From Stappia sp. TSB10P1A (GTDB taxonomy: Bacteria; Pseudomonadota; Alphaproteobacteria; Rhizobiales; Stappiaceae), in the NCBI RefSeq assembly GCF_900185725.1, contig NZ_FYAU01000051.1, positions 62,001-126,000 of the forward strand: a stretch of 64,000 nt of DNA. The letters run 5' to 3'. The position numbers and the translations under genes are program-made. The stretch's first letter is position 1, and each line of letters opens with the position of its first letter. Below, one piece after another: positions 8,397 to 17,632 of this stretch. The notes under the pieces are model-generated. The model was not told the origin of the DNA, did not search any database, and saw only the letters and a list, made by a program, of their open reading frames with translations.

Positions 8397-9167
8397 CTAT
8401 CCGGAGACCCACTCCACCTGCGCGGTCAGCATGTAGCCGGAGCCGTAGACGGTGCGGATCAGGGTCGGTGTGTCGGGGCGGGTCAGCTTCTTGCGGATGC
8501 GCGAGATGCGCACGTCGATCGCCCGGTCGAGCGTGTCGTCGCGCCCGCCATGTTCCAGCAGGTAGTCCCGGCTGAGCACGCGGCGGGGGGCCTTCAGCAG
8601 CGCCGTCAGGATCGCTGCCTCGCCAGTCGACAGGAACGTCTCCTCGCCATCCGGATCGACGAGGCGATGGCTTTGCGGCTCGAACCGCCAATTCTCGAAA
8701 CGAGCGAATTCCCGCGGCGCTCGCTCGCCGCTCTCGCTGCTGCCCGTTGCCGCCGCCGGTGCGGCCCGGCGCAGCAAGGAGCGCACCCGGGCGACGATCT
8801 CGCGCGGATCGAACGGCTTCACCACATAGTCGTCGGCGCCGAATTCCAGTCCCATGATCCGGTCGGAGGCATGGGCGCGGGCGGAGAGCACGAGGATCGG
8901 CACGGGCCCGCGCGCGCGGATCCGGTTGATCATCTCCATTCCGTCCATGTCCGGCAGGCCGAGGTCGAGGATGATCGCCGCCGGCATGCACTGGCCGATG
9001 CCGATCAGGGCCGCGTCGGCGGTCGCGAAGACCTCCGTGCGGAACCGGTAGGCGGAGAGCGTTTGCGCCAGCAGGGCTCGGATCTCCGCCTCGTCCTCGA
9101 TGATGAAGACGAGCGGGTCCGCACCGATGGCCGCGTCTGTGCCCTGGATCGGGTCGGGATGGTTCAT
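8397..9167 (-). CDS. OmpR/PhoB-family response regulator
   Basis: 256 residues: receiver domain (about 18-130) with acidic pocket EDE at 24-26, phospho-acceptor Asp68 in IILDLGLPDMDG and the conserved Lys in KPFD, then a winged-helix DNA-binding domain (about 155-250) with the typical RVLSRDYLLEH and IDVRISRIRKKL recognition region. Its start overlaps the stop of the upstream hybrid kinase by four bases (ATGA), making them an operon and likely partners. Targets are unknown; the divergent acyl-CoA ligase/ABC operon is an obvious candidate by position only. Confidence 0.92.
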   Translation of the reverse strand: MNHPDPIQGTDAAIGADPLVFIIEDEAEIRALLAQTLSAYRFRTEVFATADAALIGIGQCMPAAIILDLGLPDMDGMEMINRIRARGPVPILVLSARAHASDRIMGLEFGADDYVVKPFDPREIVARVRSLLRRAAPAAATGSSESGERAPREFARFENWRFEPQSHRLVDPDGEETFLSTGEAAILTALLKAPRRVLSRDYLLEHGGRDDTLDRAIDVRISRIRKKLTRPDTPTLIRTVYGSGYMLTAQVEWVSG

Positions 9168-11104
9168 GAAGCAAGCATCTCGTTGATGGTCCGGGCAAGC
9201 AGGCGGCTGGAAAACGGTTTCGGCAGCACCGGGCAGTCCGGAGCCTGGACATCCTGCGTCGGACCCTGACGGTAACCGGTCATCAGCGCGACCGGAAGAC
9301 CTGGCCGCTGTTTTCTCAACTCGGCAACCAGCGCGATCCCGTTGGTCTGGCCCGGCATGACGATGTCGCTCAGCACCGCGCGGATGTCTTCCACGTCGCG
9401 AACGAGGTCGAGCGCGTCGTCCGTGCTGCCCGTCACCAGCACCGAGTAGCCGAGCGCGCAGAGCTGGTCGCGGACGACGTCGGCAACATCGGCGTCATCC
9501 TCCACCAGGAGTACCAGTTCGCCATTGCCATTGGCGGCCGGTTCGCCCTCCGTGCTGTCGTGGGGGCCGGGTTGGGCGTCGATCATCGGGAAGGCGAGGC
9601 GGATGGTGGTGCCGACGCCGGGGGTGCTGTCGATCAGGATGCCGCCGCCGCTGCGCCGCACGCAGCCATAGACCGTGGGCAGGCCGAGGCCGCTTCCCGT
9701 GCCGAAGGGCTTGGTGGAGAAGAACGGGTCGAAGGCTTGGCGGCGCACTTCCTCGCTCATGCCTTCGCCATCGTCGCGCACTTCCAGCAGCGCGTGCAGT
9801 CCCGGCAAGACGCCGAAGCGGTCGGCCTCGGCCCCGGTGAGATCGGAGCAGGTCAGCGAGATGGCGATGGTGCCGCCAGCGGGCATGGCGTCGCGGGCAT
9901 TGAGCACCAGGTTGACCAGCGCGTTCTCGAACTCCGCCGGATCGACACGGACGACTGCGTCGCAGGCGGCGAGATCGAGGACGAGGTCGACCGACTTCGG
10001 CAGCGAGCCGGCGAGCAGGCCCTCGATATTCGCCGTCAGCGGGGCGAGCCGCAGGGGCCGCACGTCCAGGGCATCACCCCTGGCGAAGGCGAGCAGGCGC
10101 CGTGTCAGGTCGGCGCCGCGCTGGGCCGCCTGATGGATCGGGTCGAGATGCATGGCAAGATCGGGCATGGCCGGAATGTCGACCTTGCGCCTCAGCGCCA
10201 GCACATTGCCGATGATGATCGTCAGCAGGTTGTTGAAGTCATGGGCGAGCCCGCCGGTGAGCTGACCGACCGCCTCCATGCGCTGGGCCTGGGCGAGCGC
10301 GGCCTCGCTGCGCTTCTGCTCGGTTGCGTCCAGCGACAGCACGAAGCAGCCGAGCACCCGCCCGTCCAGCGTGCGGTCGGGGATCAGCGTCGAGCGCATG
10401 TGGGCGACCATGCCGTTCTGCCGGGTGCGGGAATATTCGTAGGAGACCGCCTGTCCCTGGAACGCCTTCTCGATATGTGGCTCCAGCCGGCCGTAAAGGT
10501 CGGGGCCGAGCACGTCGCCGACATGGCGGCCGGCGATGGATTCCACTGTCTGGTCGAACCACTTGGCATAGCGGCGGTTGGCGAAGCGGTAGATCGGGCC
10601 GGGGCTGATATAGGCGACGAGCGCGGGAATGTTCTCCGTGACGAGGCGCAGCCAGTCCTCGCTCTGGCGCAGTTGATGGGTTCGCTCGGCGACGGTGCGC
10701 TCCAGCGAGGCCTGGTGCTGCCGCTCGCGGGTGATGTCGGTATAGGTGGTGACGAAGCCGCCTTCCGGGAGCGGCGCGCCGGTGACCATCACCACCTGCC
10801 CGTCGGGGCGCACCCGCTCGAAGGAATGCGGCTCGAACAGCCTGGCCCGCTCGACCCGGCGGGCGACGATCTCGGCGACGTCGCCGGGACCGTATTCACC
10901 GCGCGCCGCGTTCACCTCCAGAAAGGCGGACAGATGCGTGCCGCGGCGGGCGAGGTGCCAGGGAAACTCCAGCATGGAGAACAACTGCCGGTTCCACGCG
11001 ACCAGCCGCAGGTCCGCGTCGAAGACGGAGAACCCCTGGTTGATGTGGTCGAGCGCCGCCTGCAGCAGGTCGAGCCGCTCGCGATAGAGGTCGCGGCGTG
11101 TCAT
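9164..11104 (-). CDS. Soluble hybrid PAS histidine kinase with C-terminal receiver
   Basis: 646 residues without any transmembrane segment, so probably cytoplasmic. Order: PAS (about 12-125, INQGFSVFDADLRLVAWN), PAS (about 150-262), dimerisation/phosphoacceptor helix with His288 in GGLAHDFNNLLT, HATPase domain (N-box around LVNLVLNARDAMPAGG, G1 DDGEGMSEEV, G2 GTGSGLGL), and a receiver (about 528-645) with Asp580. The HDFNNLLT class often senses redox, light or small ligands through PAS. The extra receiver may act in a relay or as a phosphate sink for the response regulator encoded next. No flavin- or haem-binding residue was identified. Confidence 0.92.
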   Translation of the reverse strand: MTRRDLYRERLDLLQAALDHINQGFSVFDADLRLVAWNRQLFSMLEFPWHLARRGTHLSAFLEVNAARGEYGPGDVAEIVARRVERARLFEPHSFERVRPDGQVVMVTGAPLPEGGFVTTYTDITRERQHQASLERTVAERTHQLRQSEDWLRLVTENIPALVAYISPGPIYRFANRRYAKWFDQTVESIAGRHVGDVLGPDLYGRLEPHIEKAFQGQAVSYEYSRTRQNGMVAHMRSTLIPDRTLDGRVLGCFVLSLDATEQKRSEAALAQAQRMEAVGQLTGGLAHDFNNLLTIIIGNVLALRRKVDIPAMPDLAMHLDPIHQAAQRGADLTRRLLAFARGDALDVRPLRLAPLTANIEGLLAGSLPKSVDLVLDLAACDAVVRVDPAEFENALVNLVLNARDAMPAGGTIAISLTCSDLTGAEADRFGVLPGLHALLEVRDDGEGMSEEVRRQAFDPFFSTKPFGTGSGLGLPTVYGCVRRSGGGILIDSTPGVGTTIRLAFPMIDAQPGPHDSTEGEPAANGNGELVLLVEDDADVADVVRDQLCALGYSVLVTGSTDDALDLVRDVEDIRAVLSDIVMPGQTNGIALVAELRKQRPGLPVALMTGYRQGPTQDVQAPDCPVLPKPFSSRLLARTINEMLAS

Positions 11105-11284
11105 GGGGCGAGTTTATCCCGCCTTTCGCACCTGTCGATATCGTCTCTCGTCGACAGTGGTGTCCCACCGCGATGAAACAATTCGTTGCAATTGGCACAT
11201 ACTGGCGCAACGCTGCGGCCCTAGCGTTGTCTTCAAGCGAAATTCCGCGTCAACCTGCAGCAGATCTCCAACAAGAGAGAAGGG

Positions 11285-11348
11285 GTTGCCGCCGCAGGGA
11301 CGCATCGCGTCCCGGCAACGCTGCAACGAACGACCCCGAATAACGGGG
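11285..11348 (+). promoter_or_regulatory. Structured 5' leader before the acyl-CoA ligase operon
   Basis: Two hairpins can be drawn in the leader. The first has outer stem GTTGCC (11285-11290) with GGCAAC (11314-11319) and a 7-bp inner stem GGGACGC-ATC-GCGTCCC (11297-11313). The second is CCCCG-AATAA-CGGGG at 11334-11348, only 21 bases before the ATG. There is no T-run, so they are not obvious terminators. They may control translation or mRNA stability, or bind a protein. Confidence 0.35.
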
Positions 11349-11369
11349 CGTCCAAAGGGGAAGAAACGC

Positions 11370-13358
11370 ATGGCAGGGTCGCCCGTCGTCGAGCGCCTCG
11401 ACGAGGACACCTTTCCGAAGATTCTCCTGCGCAATGCCCGTGTCTTCGCCGACCGGCCGTCGATGCGCGAGAAGGATCTCGGAATCTGGCAGACTTGGAC
11501 ATGGTCGCAGGTGCTGGAGGAAATCCGCGCCGTCTCGATCGGTCTCCAGGATATCGGCTTCGGGCCCGGCGACAAGATCGCCATCATCGGCGCCAACCGG
11601 CCAAGGCTCTACTGGTCTATGGTGGCTGCGCAGTCGCTTGGCGGCATTCCGGTGCCGCTCTACGCGGACTCCGTCGCCGAGGAGATGGCCTATGTTCTGG
11701 AGCACGCGGAGGTGCGCTTCGCCTGCGTCGAGGACCAGGAACAGGTCGACAAGCTCCTGTCGATGTCGGAGCAACTGCCCAAGCTGGAGCATGTCGTCTA
11801 TGACGATCCGCGCGGCCTGCGCGACTATGACCACACCCGGCTTCATTCCTTCGAACAGTTGCAGGTGAACGGCCGCGCCGCGCTTGCCGCCGATCCGGCG
11901 CGCGAAAAGGCCTGGCTCGACGGCATCGCCGCGACCAAGGGGGCCGACCTTGCGGTGATGCTCTACACCTCCGGCACCACCGGCCGGCCGAAGGGCGTGA
12001 TGCTGTCTTTCGACAATCTCGTCATCTCGGCACGCAACGGCAATGCCTTCGACAGGCTGAACGAGACCGAGGAGACCATCGCCTATCTGCCGATGGCCTG
12101 GATCGGCGATCACGTCTTCTCCCTCGCCCAGGCCTATCTCGCCGGCTATTGCGTCAACTGTCCGGAGAACCTGGAAACCGTCCTGTCGGACCGGCGCGAG
12201 ATCGCCCCGACCTATTTCTTCGCTCCGCCGCGCGTCTTCGAGGGTCTGCTGACCCACATCATGGTCCGCATGGAAGATGCCGGGCGGATCAAGAAGAGGA
12301 TGTTCGACAGCTTCATGGCGCTGGCGCGCCGGGTCGGCGAGCCGATCCTCAACGGCGAGAAGGTGTCGCTGGCCGACCGGCTGCTTTACGGGCTCGGCGA
12401 GCTGCTGGTCTACGGGCCCTTGAAGAACCAGATGGGCTTCACCCGGCTGCGCGTCGGCTACACCGCCGGCGAGGCGATCGGCCCGGAGATCTTCCGCTTC
12501 TACCGCTCGCTCGGTCTCAACCTGAAGCAGCTCTACGGCCAGACCGAAGCCAGCGTCTACATCACCATGCAGCCGGACGGCGAGATCTATGGCGACACGG
12601 TCGGCACGCCGGCGCCGGACGTGGAGATCAGGATCGCCGAGAGCGGTGAGGTGCTCTATCGCTCGCCGGGCGTCTTCGTCGGCTATTACAAGAACGAGGA
12701 GGCGACCCGCACCACCAAGACCGAGGACGGCTGGGTGCTGACGGGCGACGCGGGCTTCATCGCCGACAACGGCCACCTGAAGATCATCGACCGCGCCAAG
12801 GATGTGGGCAAGCTCACCGATGGCTCGCTGTTCGCGCCGAAATACATCGAGAACAAGCTGAAGTTCTATCCCAACGTGAAGGAAGTCGTGGCCTTCGGCG
12901 ACGGGCGTGAGTTTTGCGGCGTCTTCGTCAACATCGACCTGACCTCCGTCGGGTCCTGGGCTGAGCGCAACAACGTCAACTACGCCTCCTATCAGGAGCT
13001 GGCGGCGCATCCGCAGGTCTACGAGATGATCCGCAAGCATGTCGACGAGGTCAACCGCGACCTTGCCGGCGAGCCGATGATGGCCGGGGCGCAGATCAAG
13101 CGCTTCCTGGTGCTGCACAAGGAGCTCGACGCCGACGACGGCGAGCTGACGCGCACCCAGAAGGTCCGCCGCTCCTTCATCGCCGACCGCTACGCCCCGC
13201 TCATCGAGGCGCTCTACGACGGCTCCACCAGCAAGCATGTGCGCACCGAGGTCACCTTCGAAGACGGCCGCAAGGGCGCGATCGAGGCGACCGTCGAGAT
13301 CCGCGACATGCAGACCTATCCGGCCGCGGGCAGCGGCATGAAGGAGGCGGCGGAATGA
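11370..13358 (+). CDS. Long-chain acyl-CoA synthetase-like AMP-binding ligase
   Basis: 662-residue adenylate-forming enzyme that should activate a carboxylic acid with ATP and CoA. The phosphate loop YTSGTTGRPKG is at 199-209, the motif YGQTEAS is near 390, TGDAGF and the hinge region IIDRAKDVGKL follow (around 468-487). Length and IAYLPMAWI-type features fit the FadD/ACSL branch rather than aryl ligases. The ATG at 11370 follows AAGGGGAAG. First gene of a seven-gene operon; its stop overlaps the next start by four bases (ATGA), so production is tied to an importer ATPase, suggesting activation of the imported acid. Confidence 0.9.
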   Translation: MAGSPVVERLDEDTFPKILLRNARVFADRPSMREKDLGIWQTWTWSQVLEEIRAVSIGLQDIGFGPGDKIAIIGANRPRLYWSMVAAQSLGGIPVPLYADSVAEEMAYVLEHAEVRFACVEDQEQVDKLLSMSEQLPKLEHVVYDDPRGLRDYDHTRLHSFEQLQVNGRAALAADPAREKAWLDGIAATKGADLAVMLYTSGTTGRPKGVMLSFDNLVISARNGNAFDRLNETEETIAYLPMAWIGDHVFSLAQAYLAGYCVNCPENLETVLSDRREIAPTYFFAPPRVFEGLLTHIMVRMEDAGRIKKRMFDSFMALARRVGEPILNGEKVSLADRLLYGLGELLVYGPLKNQMGFTRLRVGYTAGEAIGPEIFRFYRSLGLNLKQLYGQTEASVYITMQPDGEIYGDTVGTPAPDVEIRIAESGEVLYRSPGVFVGYYKNEEATRTTKTEDGWVLTGDAGFIADNGHLKIIDRAKDVGKLTDGSLFAPKYIENKLKFYPNVKEVVAFGDGREFCGVFVNIDLTSVGSWAERNNVNYASYQELAAHPQVYEMIRKHVDEVNRDLAGEPMMAGAQIKRFLVLHKELDADDGELTRTQKVRRSFIADRYAPLIEALYDGSTSKHVRTEVTFEDGRKGAIEATVEIRDMQTYPAAGSGMKEAAE

Positions 13359-14182
13359 ACGCCTTTGTCGATCCCGCCGGCATGTCCGGGCATTCAGGCC
13401 TTGCCAGGGGCGAAGTCCTTCTGCGCGTCGACAACGTCTCGTTGTCCTTCGGCGGCGTGAAGGCGATCACCAACATCTCCTTCGACATCCTCAAGGGCGA
13501 GGTGCGGGCGATCATCGGTCCGAACGGCGCCGGCAAGACGTCGATGCTCAACGTCATCAACGGCTTCTACCATCCCCAGGAGGGGACGATCACCTGGCGC
13601 GGCCAGGTCCGGCGCAAGATGAGGCCCTACGAGGCGGCAAGCCACGGCATCGCCCGCACGTTCCAGAACGTGGCGCTGTTCAAGGGCATGACCACGCTCG
13701 ACAACATCATGACCGGCCGCGGTCTGAAGATGAGGAAGAACTTCTTCTGGCAGTGCCTGCATTGGGGGCCGGCCTTGAAGGAGGAAAACGAACATCGCCG
13801 TAAGGTCGAGGAGATCATCGACTTCCTCGAGATCCAGGCGATCCGCAAGACGCCGGTCGGCCGGCTTCCCTACGGACTGCAGAAGCGGGTGGAACTCGCG
13901 CGTGCGCTGGCGATGGAGCCGGAGCTCCTGCTGCTCGACGAGCCGATGGCGGGCATGAACCTGGAGGAGAAGGAGGACATGAGCCGCTTCATCCTCGACG
14001 TGAACCAGCAGTTCGGCACGACGATCGCGCTGATCGAGCACGACATGGGCGTGGTGATGGACCTGTCCGACCGCGTCGTGGTGCTCGATTACGGCCGCAA
14101 GATCGCCGACGGGCCTCCCGAGGAGGTGCAGTCGAACCAGAATGTGATCGACGCCTATCTCGGCGTTCCGCACGGCAATTGA
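13355..14182 (+). CDS. Branched-chain-type ABC importer ATPase (LivG-like)
   Basis: 275-residue nucleotide-binding subunit. Walker A GPNGAGKT at 55-62, signature region LPYGLQKRVELARAL near 170-184, Walker B LLLLDEP, and H-loop IEHDMGVVMDLSDR. The signature is the LPYG variant common in LivG proteins. It pairs with the LivF-like ATPase further down the operon to drive the two permeases. The long insert RGLKMRKNFFWQ around 124-135 and the coupling to the ligase gene mark the sub-branch that accompanies CoA ligases rather than amino-acid uptake. Confidence 0.92.
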   Translation: MNAFVDPAGMSGHSGLARGEVLLRVDNVSLSFGGVKAITNISFDILKGEVRAIIGPNGAGKTSMLNVINGFYHPQEGTITWRGQVRRKMRPYEAASHGIARTFQNVALFKGMTTLDNIMTGRGLKMRKNFFWQCLHWGPALKEENEHRRKVEEIIDFLEIQAIRKTPVGRLPYGLQKRVELARALAMEPELLLLDEPMAGMNLEEKEDMSRFILDVNQQFGTTIALIEHDMGVVMDLSDRVVVLDYGRKIADGPPEEVQSNQNVIDAYLGVPHGN

Positions 14183-14192
14183 GGGTCCGGGG

Positions 14193-15089
14193 ATGGCGAT
14201 TTTCATCGAGACAGTCCTGTCCGGCCTGATGGCCGGCGTGATGTACGCGCTGGTCGCGCTCGGCTTCGTGCTGATCTTCAAGGCGTCCGGCATCTTCAAC
14301 TTCGCCCAGGGCGTCATGTGCCTGTTCGCGGCGCTGACCTTCGCCGGGATCATGGAGAAGACCTCCGTGCCCTGGCCCATCGCCTTCGTCCTCACCGTGG
14401 CGGTGATGGTGGGCGTTGCCTGGGCGGTGGAACGCTTCGTCCTGCGCCACCTGGTGAACCAGGAACCGATCATCCTGTTCATGGCGACGATCGGCCTCGC
14501 CTATGTGCTGGAAGGGGTCGGCGATATTATCTGGGGCTCGGACGTCAAGGTGATCAACATCGGCCTGCCGTCCGGCGCGGTCGACGTTCTGCTCGACAAT
14601 TTCGACATCTATCTCGACAAGCTGGAGGTCTTCGCGGCCTTGATCGCCGCCGTGCTGGTCGGCTTCCTGGCGGTGTTTTTCCAGAAGACGCGGATCGGCC
14701 GGGCGCTGCGCGCCGTTGCCGACGATCACCAGGCGGCGCTGTCTGTCGGCATCTCGCTGCAGACGATCTGGGTGATCGTCTGGTCGGTGGCCGGCTTCGT
14801 CGCGCTGGTCGCCGGCATCATGTGGGGTGCCAAGTCCGGCGTGCAGTTCTCCCTGTCGCTGATCGCGTTGAAAGCCCTGCCGGTGCTCATTCTCGGCGGT
14901 TTCACCTCGATCCCCGGCGCCATCGTCGGCGGCCTGATCATCGGCGTCGGCGAGAAGCTCGCCGAGATCTATGTCGGGCCGATGGTCGGCGGCGCGATCG
15001 AGAACTGGTTCGCCTACATGCTGGCGCTGGCTTTCCTGCTGTTCCGGCCGCAGGGGCTGTTCGGCGAAAAGATCATCGAGCGCGTCTGA
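14193..15089 (+). CDS. Branched-chain-type ABC importer permease (LivH-like)
   Basis: 298-residue inner-membrane permease with about eight hydrophobic segments, beginning FIETVLSGLMAGVMYALVAL as LivH proteins do, and carrying the EAA-like cytoplasmic loop TRIGRALRAVADDHQAA. Starts 10 bases after the LivG-like gene with GGGG before the ATG. Forms the channel with the LivM-like protein encoded next. Confidence 0.92.
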   Translation: MAIFIETVLSGLMAGVMYALVALGFVLIFKASGIFNFAQGVMCLFAALTFAGIMEKTSVPWPIAFVLTVAVMVGVAWAVERFVLRHLVNQEPIILFMATIGLAYVLEGVGDIIWGSDVKVINIGLPSGAVDVLLDNFDIYLDKLEVFAALIAAVLVGFLAVFFQKTRIGRALRAVADDHQAALSVGISLQTIWVIVWSVAGFVALVAGIMWGAKSGVQFSLSLIALKALPVLILGGFTSIPGAIVGGLIIGVGEKLAEIYVGPMVGGAIENWFAYMLALAFLLFRPQGLFGEKIIERV

Positions 15090-15122
15090 CGCAGGGCTCC
15101 CCGACAGAAGGGTTCAATCGCA

Positions 15123-16199
15123 ATGCTCTATCGTGAAGCCGGTCAGTTCAAGTCGAGCTACGCCGCCGACCAGGCCATCTTTCCGATCGCCCAGGATCGC
15201 TGGGCGGTCTGGGCCTTCCTCGCCGTCGCCTTCCTCGTCGTGCCGTTCTTCGTCAACGACTACTGGACCAACGCCATCCTGCTGCCGCTGCTGATCTACG
15301 GCATGGCGGCGCTGGGGCTGAACATCCTGGTCGGCTATTGCGGCCAGATCTCGCTCGGCACCGGCGGCTTCATGGCGGTCGGCGCCTATGCCTCCTACAA
15401 GCTGATGACCTCCTTCCCGGAGCTCAACATGATCGTGGTGGTGCTGCTGTCGGGCGGCATCACGGCGGCGGTGGGCGTGATGTTCGGCCTGCCGTCGCTG
15501 CGCATCAAGGGCTTCTATCTGGCGGTGGCGACGCTCGCCGCCCAGTTCTTCCTGGTCTGGCTCTTCAACAAGGTCGGCTGGTTCTACAACTATTCGGCCA
15601 CCGGACAGATCAACGCGCCCGATCGCTTCCTCTTCGGCTTCCAGTTGACAGGCGCCTCGGCGCAGCCCTGGGTCAAGTACCTGTTCTGCCTGACCTTGCT
15701 GACCGTCTTCGCCCTGATCGCGAAGAACCTCGTGCGCGGGCGCATCGGTCGCAACTGGATGGCGATCCGCGACATGGACATCGCCGCCGAACTGATCGGC
15801 GTCAGGCCGCTGATGACCAAGCTTTCGGCCTTCGCCGTCTCGTCCTTCTATATCGGAATGGCCGGGTCGCTGCTGTTCGCGGTCTATCTCGGCGCCGTCG
15901 AGGTGGGCGAATCCTTCGGCATCAACGTCTCCTTCCTGGTGCTGTTCATGGTGATCATCGGCGGCCTCGGCTCGATCGTCGGATCGTTCATGGGCGCGGC
16001 CTTCCTGGTGCTGATGCCGATCCTCCTGAAAAACTTCATGGTCGACGGTCTCGGGCTGATGCCGGTGACGGCCAAGCATGTGGAAATCCTGTTGATGGGC
16101 CTGCTCATCATCTTCTTCCTGATCGTCGAGCCGCATGGCCTTGCCCGGCTCTGGCAGATCACCAAGGAGAAGTTGCGGATGTGGCCCTTCCCCTACTGA
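15123..16199 (+). CDS. Branched-chain-type ABC importer permease (LivM-like)
   Basis: 358-residue second permease subunit with about ten hydrophobic segments. The motif GYCGQISLGTGGFMAVGAY (about 76-95) and the loop RGRIGRNWMAIRDMDIAAE with LIGV are typical of LivM. The hydrophilic N-terminal 30 residues (LYREAGQFKSSYAADQ) are characteristic of the ligase-associated sub-branch rather than E. coli LivM. Lies 33 bases after the LivH-like gene. Confidence 0.92.
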   Translation: MLYREAGQFKSSYAADQAIFPIAQDRWAVWAFLAVAFLVVPFFVNDYWTNAILLPLLIYGMAALGLNILVGYCGQISLGTGGFMAVGAYASYKLMTSFPELNMIVVVLLSGGITAAVGVMFGLPSLRIKGFYLAVATLAAQFFLVWLFNKVGWFYNYSATGQINAPDRFLFGFQLTGASAQPWVKYLFCLTLLTVFALIAKNLVRGRIGRNWMAIRDMDIAAELIGVRPLMTKLSAFAVSSFYIGMAGSLLFAVYLGAVEVGESFGINVSFLVLFMVIIGGLGSIVGSFMGAAFLVLMPILLKNFMVDGLGLMPVTAKHVEILLMGLLIIFFLIVEPHGLARLWQITKEKLRMWPFPY

Positions 16200-16272
16200 G
16201 GCAGCGCACAGACAAGACAATTCGCGCTGTCCAGATGACTGCCCAATGTCCTGTTCCAAGGGAGGAAACGAC

Positions 16273-17592
16273 ATGAAACTGAAGCACCTGACGGCAGGCC
16301 TCGCCGCGCTCGCGATCGCCTCGCCGATCGCGGCCACGACGGCGTCGGCCTACGAACTGACAATTCCGTCGCTCGTCTACCGCACCGGCCCCTACGCGCC
16401 GGGCGGCATTCCCTTCGCCAACGGCTATGCGGATTACTTCAAGCTCATCCAGGAGCGGGATGGCGGCATCAACGGTGCCACCATCAACTTCATCGAGTGC
16501 GAGACCGCCTATAACACCCAGCAGGGCGTCGAGTGCTACGAGAACACCAAGGGTCAGGGCCAGAGCAAGGCGCTGATCTACCAGCCGCTGTCGACGGGCA
16601 TCACCTATCAGATCATCCCGAAGGCGGCGGTCGACGAGATCCCGATCTTCACCATGGGCTATGGCCGCACCTCCGCCGCCAACGGCACGGTGTTCCCGTG
16701 GATCTTCAACTTCCCCGGCACGTACTGGGATGCGGCCTCGGGCATGGTCAACTATGCCGCGGCCATCGAAGGCGGGGCAGACAAGCTCGCGGGCAAGACC
16801 ATCGCCCTCGTCTACCACAACTCGGCTTATGGCAAGGAGCCGATCCGGACCCTCGAGGAACTGTCGAAGAAGTACGGCTTCAAGTTGGAGCAACTGCCGG
16901 TCGATCACCCGGGCCAGGAGCAGAAGGCCACCTGGCTGCAGATCCGCCGCATGAACCCGGACTGGGTGCTGATGTGGGGCTGGGGCGTGATGAACCAGGT
17001 CGCCGTCAAGGAAGCCGCCTCGATCCGTTATCCGATGGACCGCTTCATCGGCAACTGGTGGGCCGGATCCGAGCAGGACGTGCTGCCGGCCGGCGCGGGC
17101 GCCAATGGCTATCTCTCGGCGACGTTCCACGCGCCGGGCGCTTCGTTCCCGCTGCATCAGGAGATCCTCGAGACCCTCTATGACAAGAACATGGGCGCCG
17201 GCGAGCGCGGGCGTGTCGGCGAGGTGCTCTACAATCGCGGCCTGATCGCCGCGGTGTGGACGGTCGAGGCGATCCGCAAGGCGATGGAGATCAAGGGATC
17301 GAACGAGATCATCGGCGCGGATGTGCGCGAAGGTCTGGAAGCCCTGGACGTCACCGAGGAGCGTCTTGCCGAACTCGGCCTGCCGAACTTCACCTATCCG
17401 GTGAAGATCACCTGCGCCGTGCACTCCGATCCGGGCACCGTGCTGATCCAGCAGTGGGATGCGAGTGGCGGCGTCTGGAAGGTGGTCGCCTCGGGCATCG
17501 AGCCCGACCGCGACGTCATCGCACCGCTGATCGAAGAGGACTCCGCAGCCTACGCGGCGGAGAACAACATCACCCCGCGCGACTGCAACTGA
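16273..17592 (+). CDS. ABC importer periplasmic substrate-binding protein (Leu/Ile/Val-type fold)
   Basis: 439 residues with a Sec signal peptide (KLKHLTAGLAALAIASP...TTASA, cleavage near residue 26). The mature protein has the two-lobed type-I periplasmic binding fold (PIFTMGYGRTSAANG, TIALVYHNSAYGKEP, WGVMNQVAVKEA). Start at 16273 is fixed by GGGAGGAAACGAC. At about 410 mature residues it is longer than amino-acid receptors. The ligand is probably a carboxylic acid, given two acyl/aryl-CoA ligases in the same operon, but no residue proves this. Confidence 0.9.
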   Translation: MKLKHLTAGLAALAIASPIAATTASAYELTIPSLVYRTGPYAPGGIPFANGYADYFKLIQERDGGINGATINFIECETAYNTQQGVECYENTKGQGQSKALIYQPLSTGITYQIIPKAAVDEIPIFTMGYGRTSAANGTVFPWIFNFPGTYWDAASGMVNYAAAIEGGADKLAGKTIALVYHNSAYGKEPIRTLEELSKKYGFKLEQLPVDHPGQEQKATWLQIRRMNPDWVLMWGWGVMNQVAVKEAASIRYPMDRFIGNWWAGSEQDVLPAGAGANGYLSATFHAPGASFPLHQEILETLYDKNMGAGERGRVGEVLYNRGLIAAVWTVEAIRKAMEIKGSNEIIGADVREGLEALDVTEERLAELGLPNFTYPVKITCAVHSDPGTVLIQQWDASGGVWKVVASGIEPDRDVIAPLIEEDSAAYAAENNITPRDCN

Positions 17593-17632
17593 CCTTACGG
17601 TCCAGCGCAAGTCCACAGGAGTGGAGACAGGA

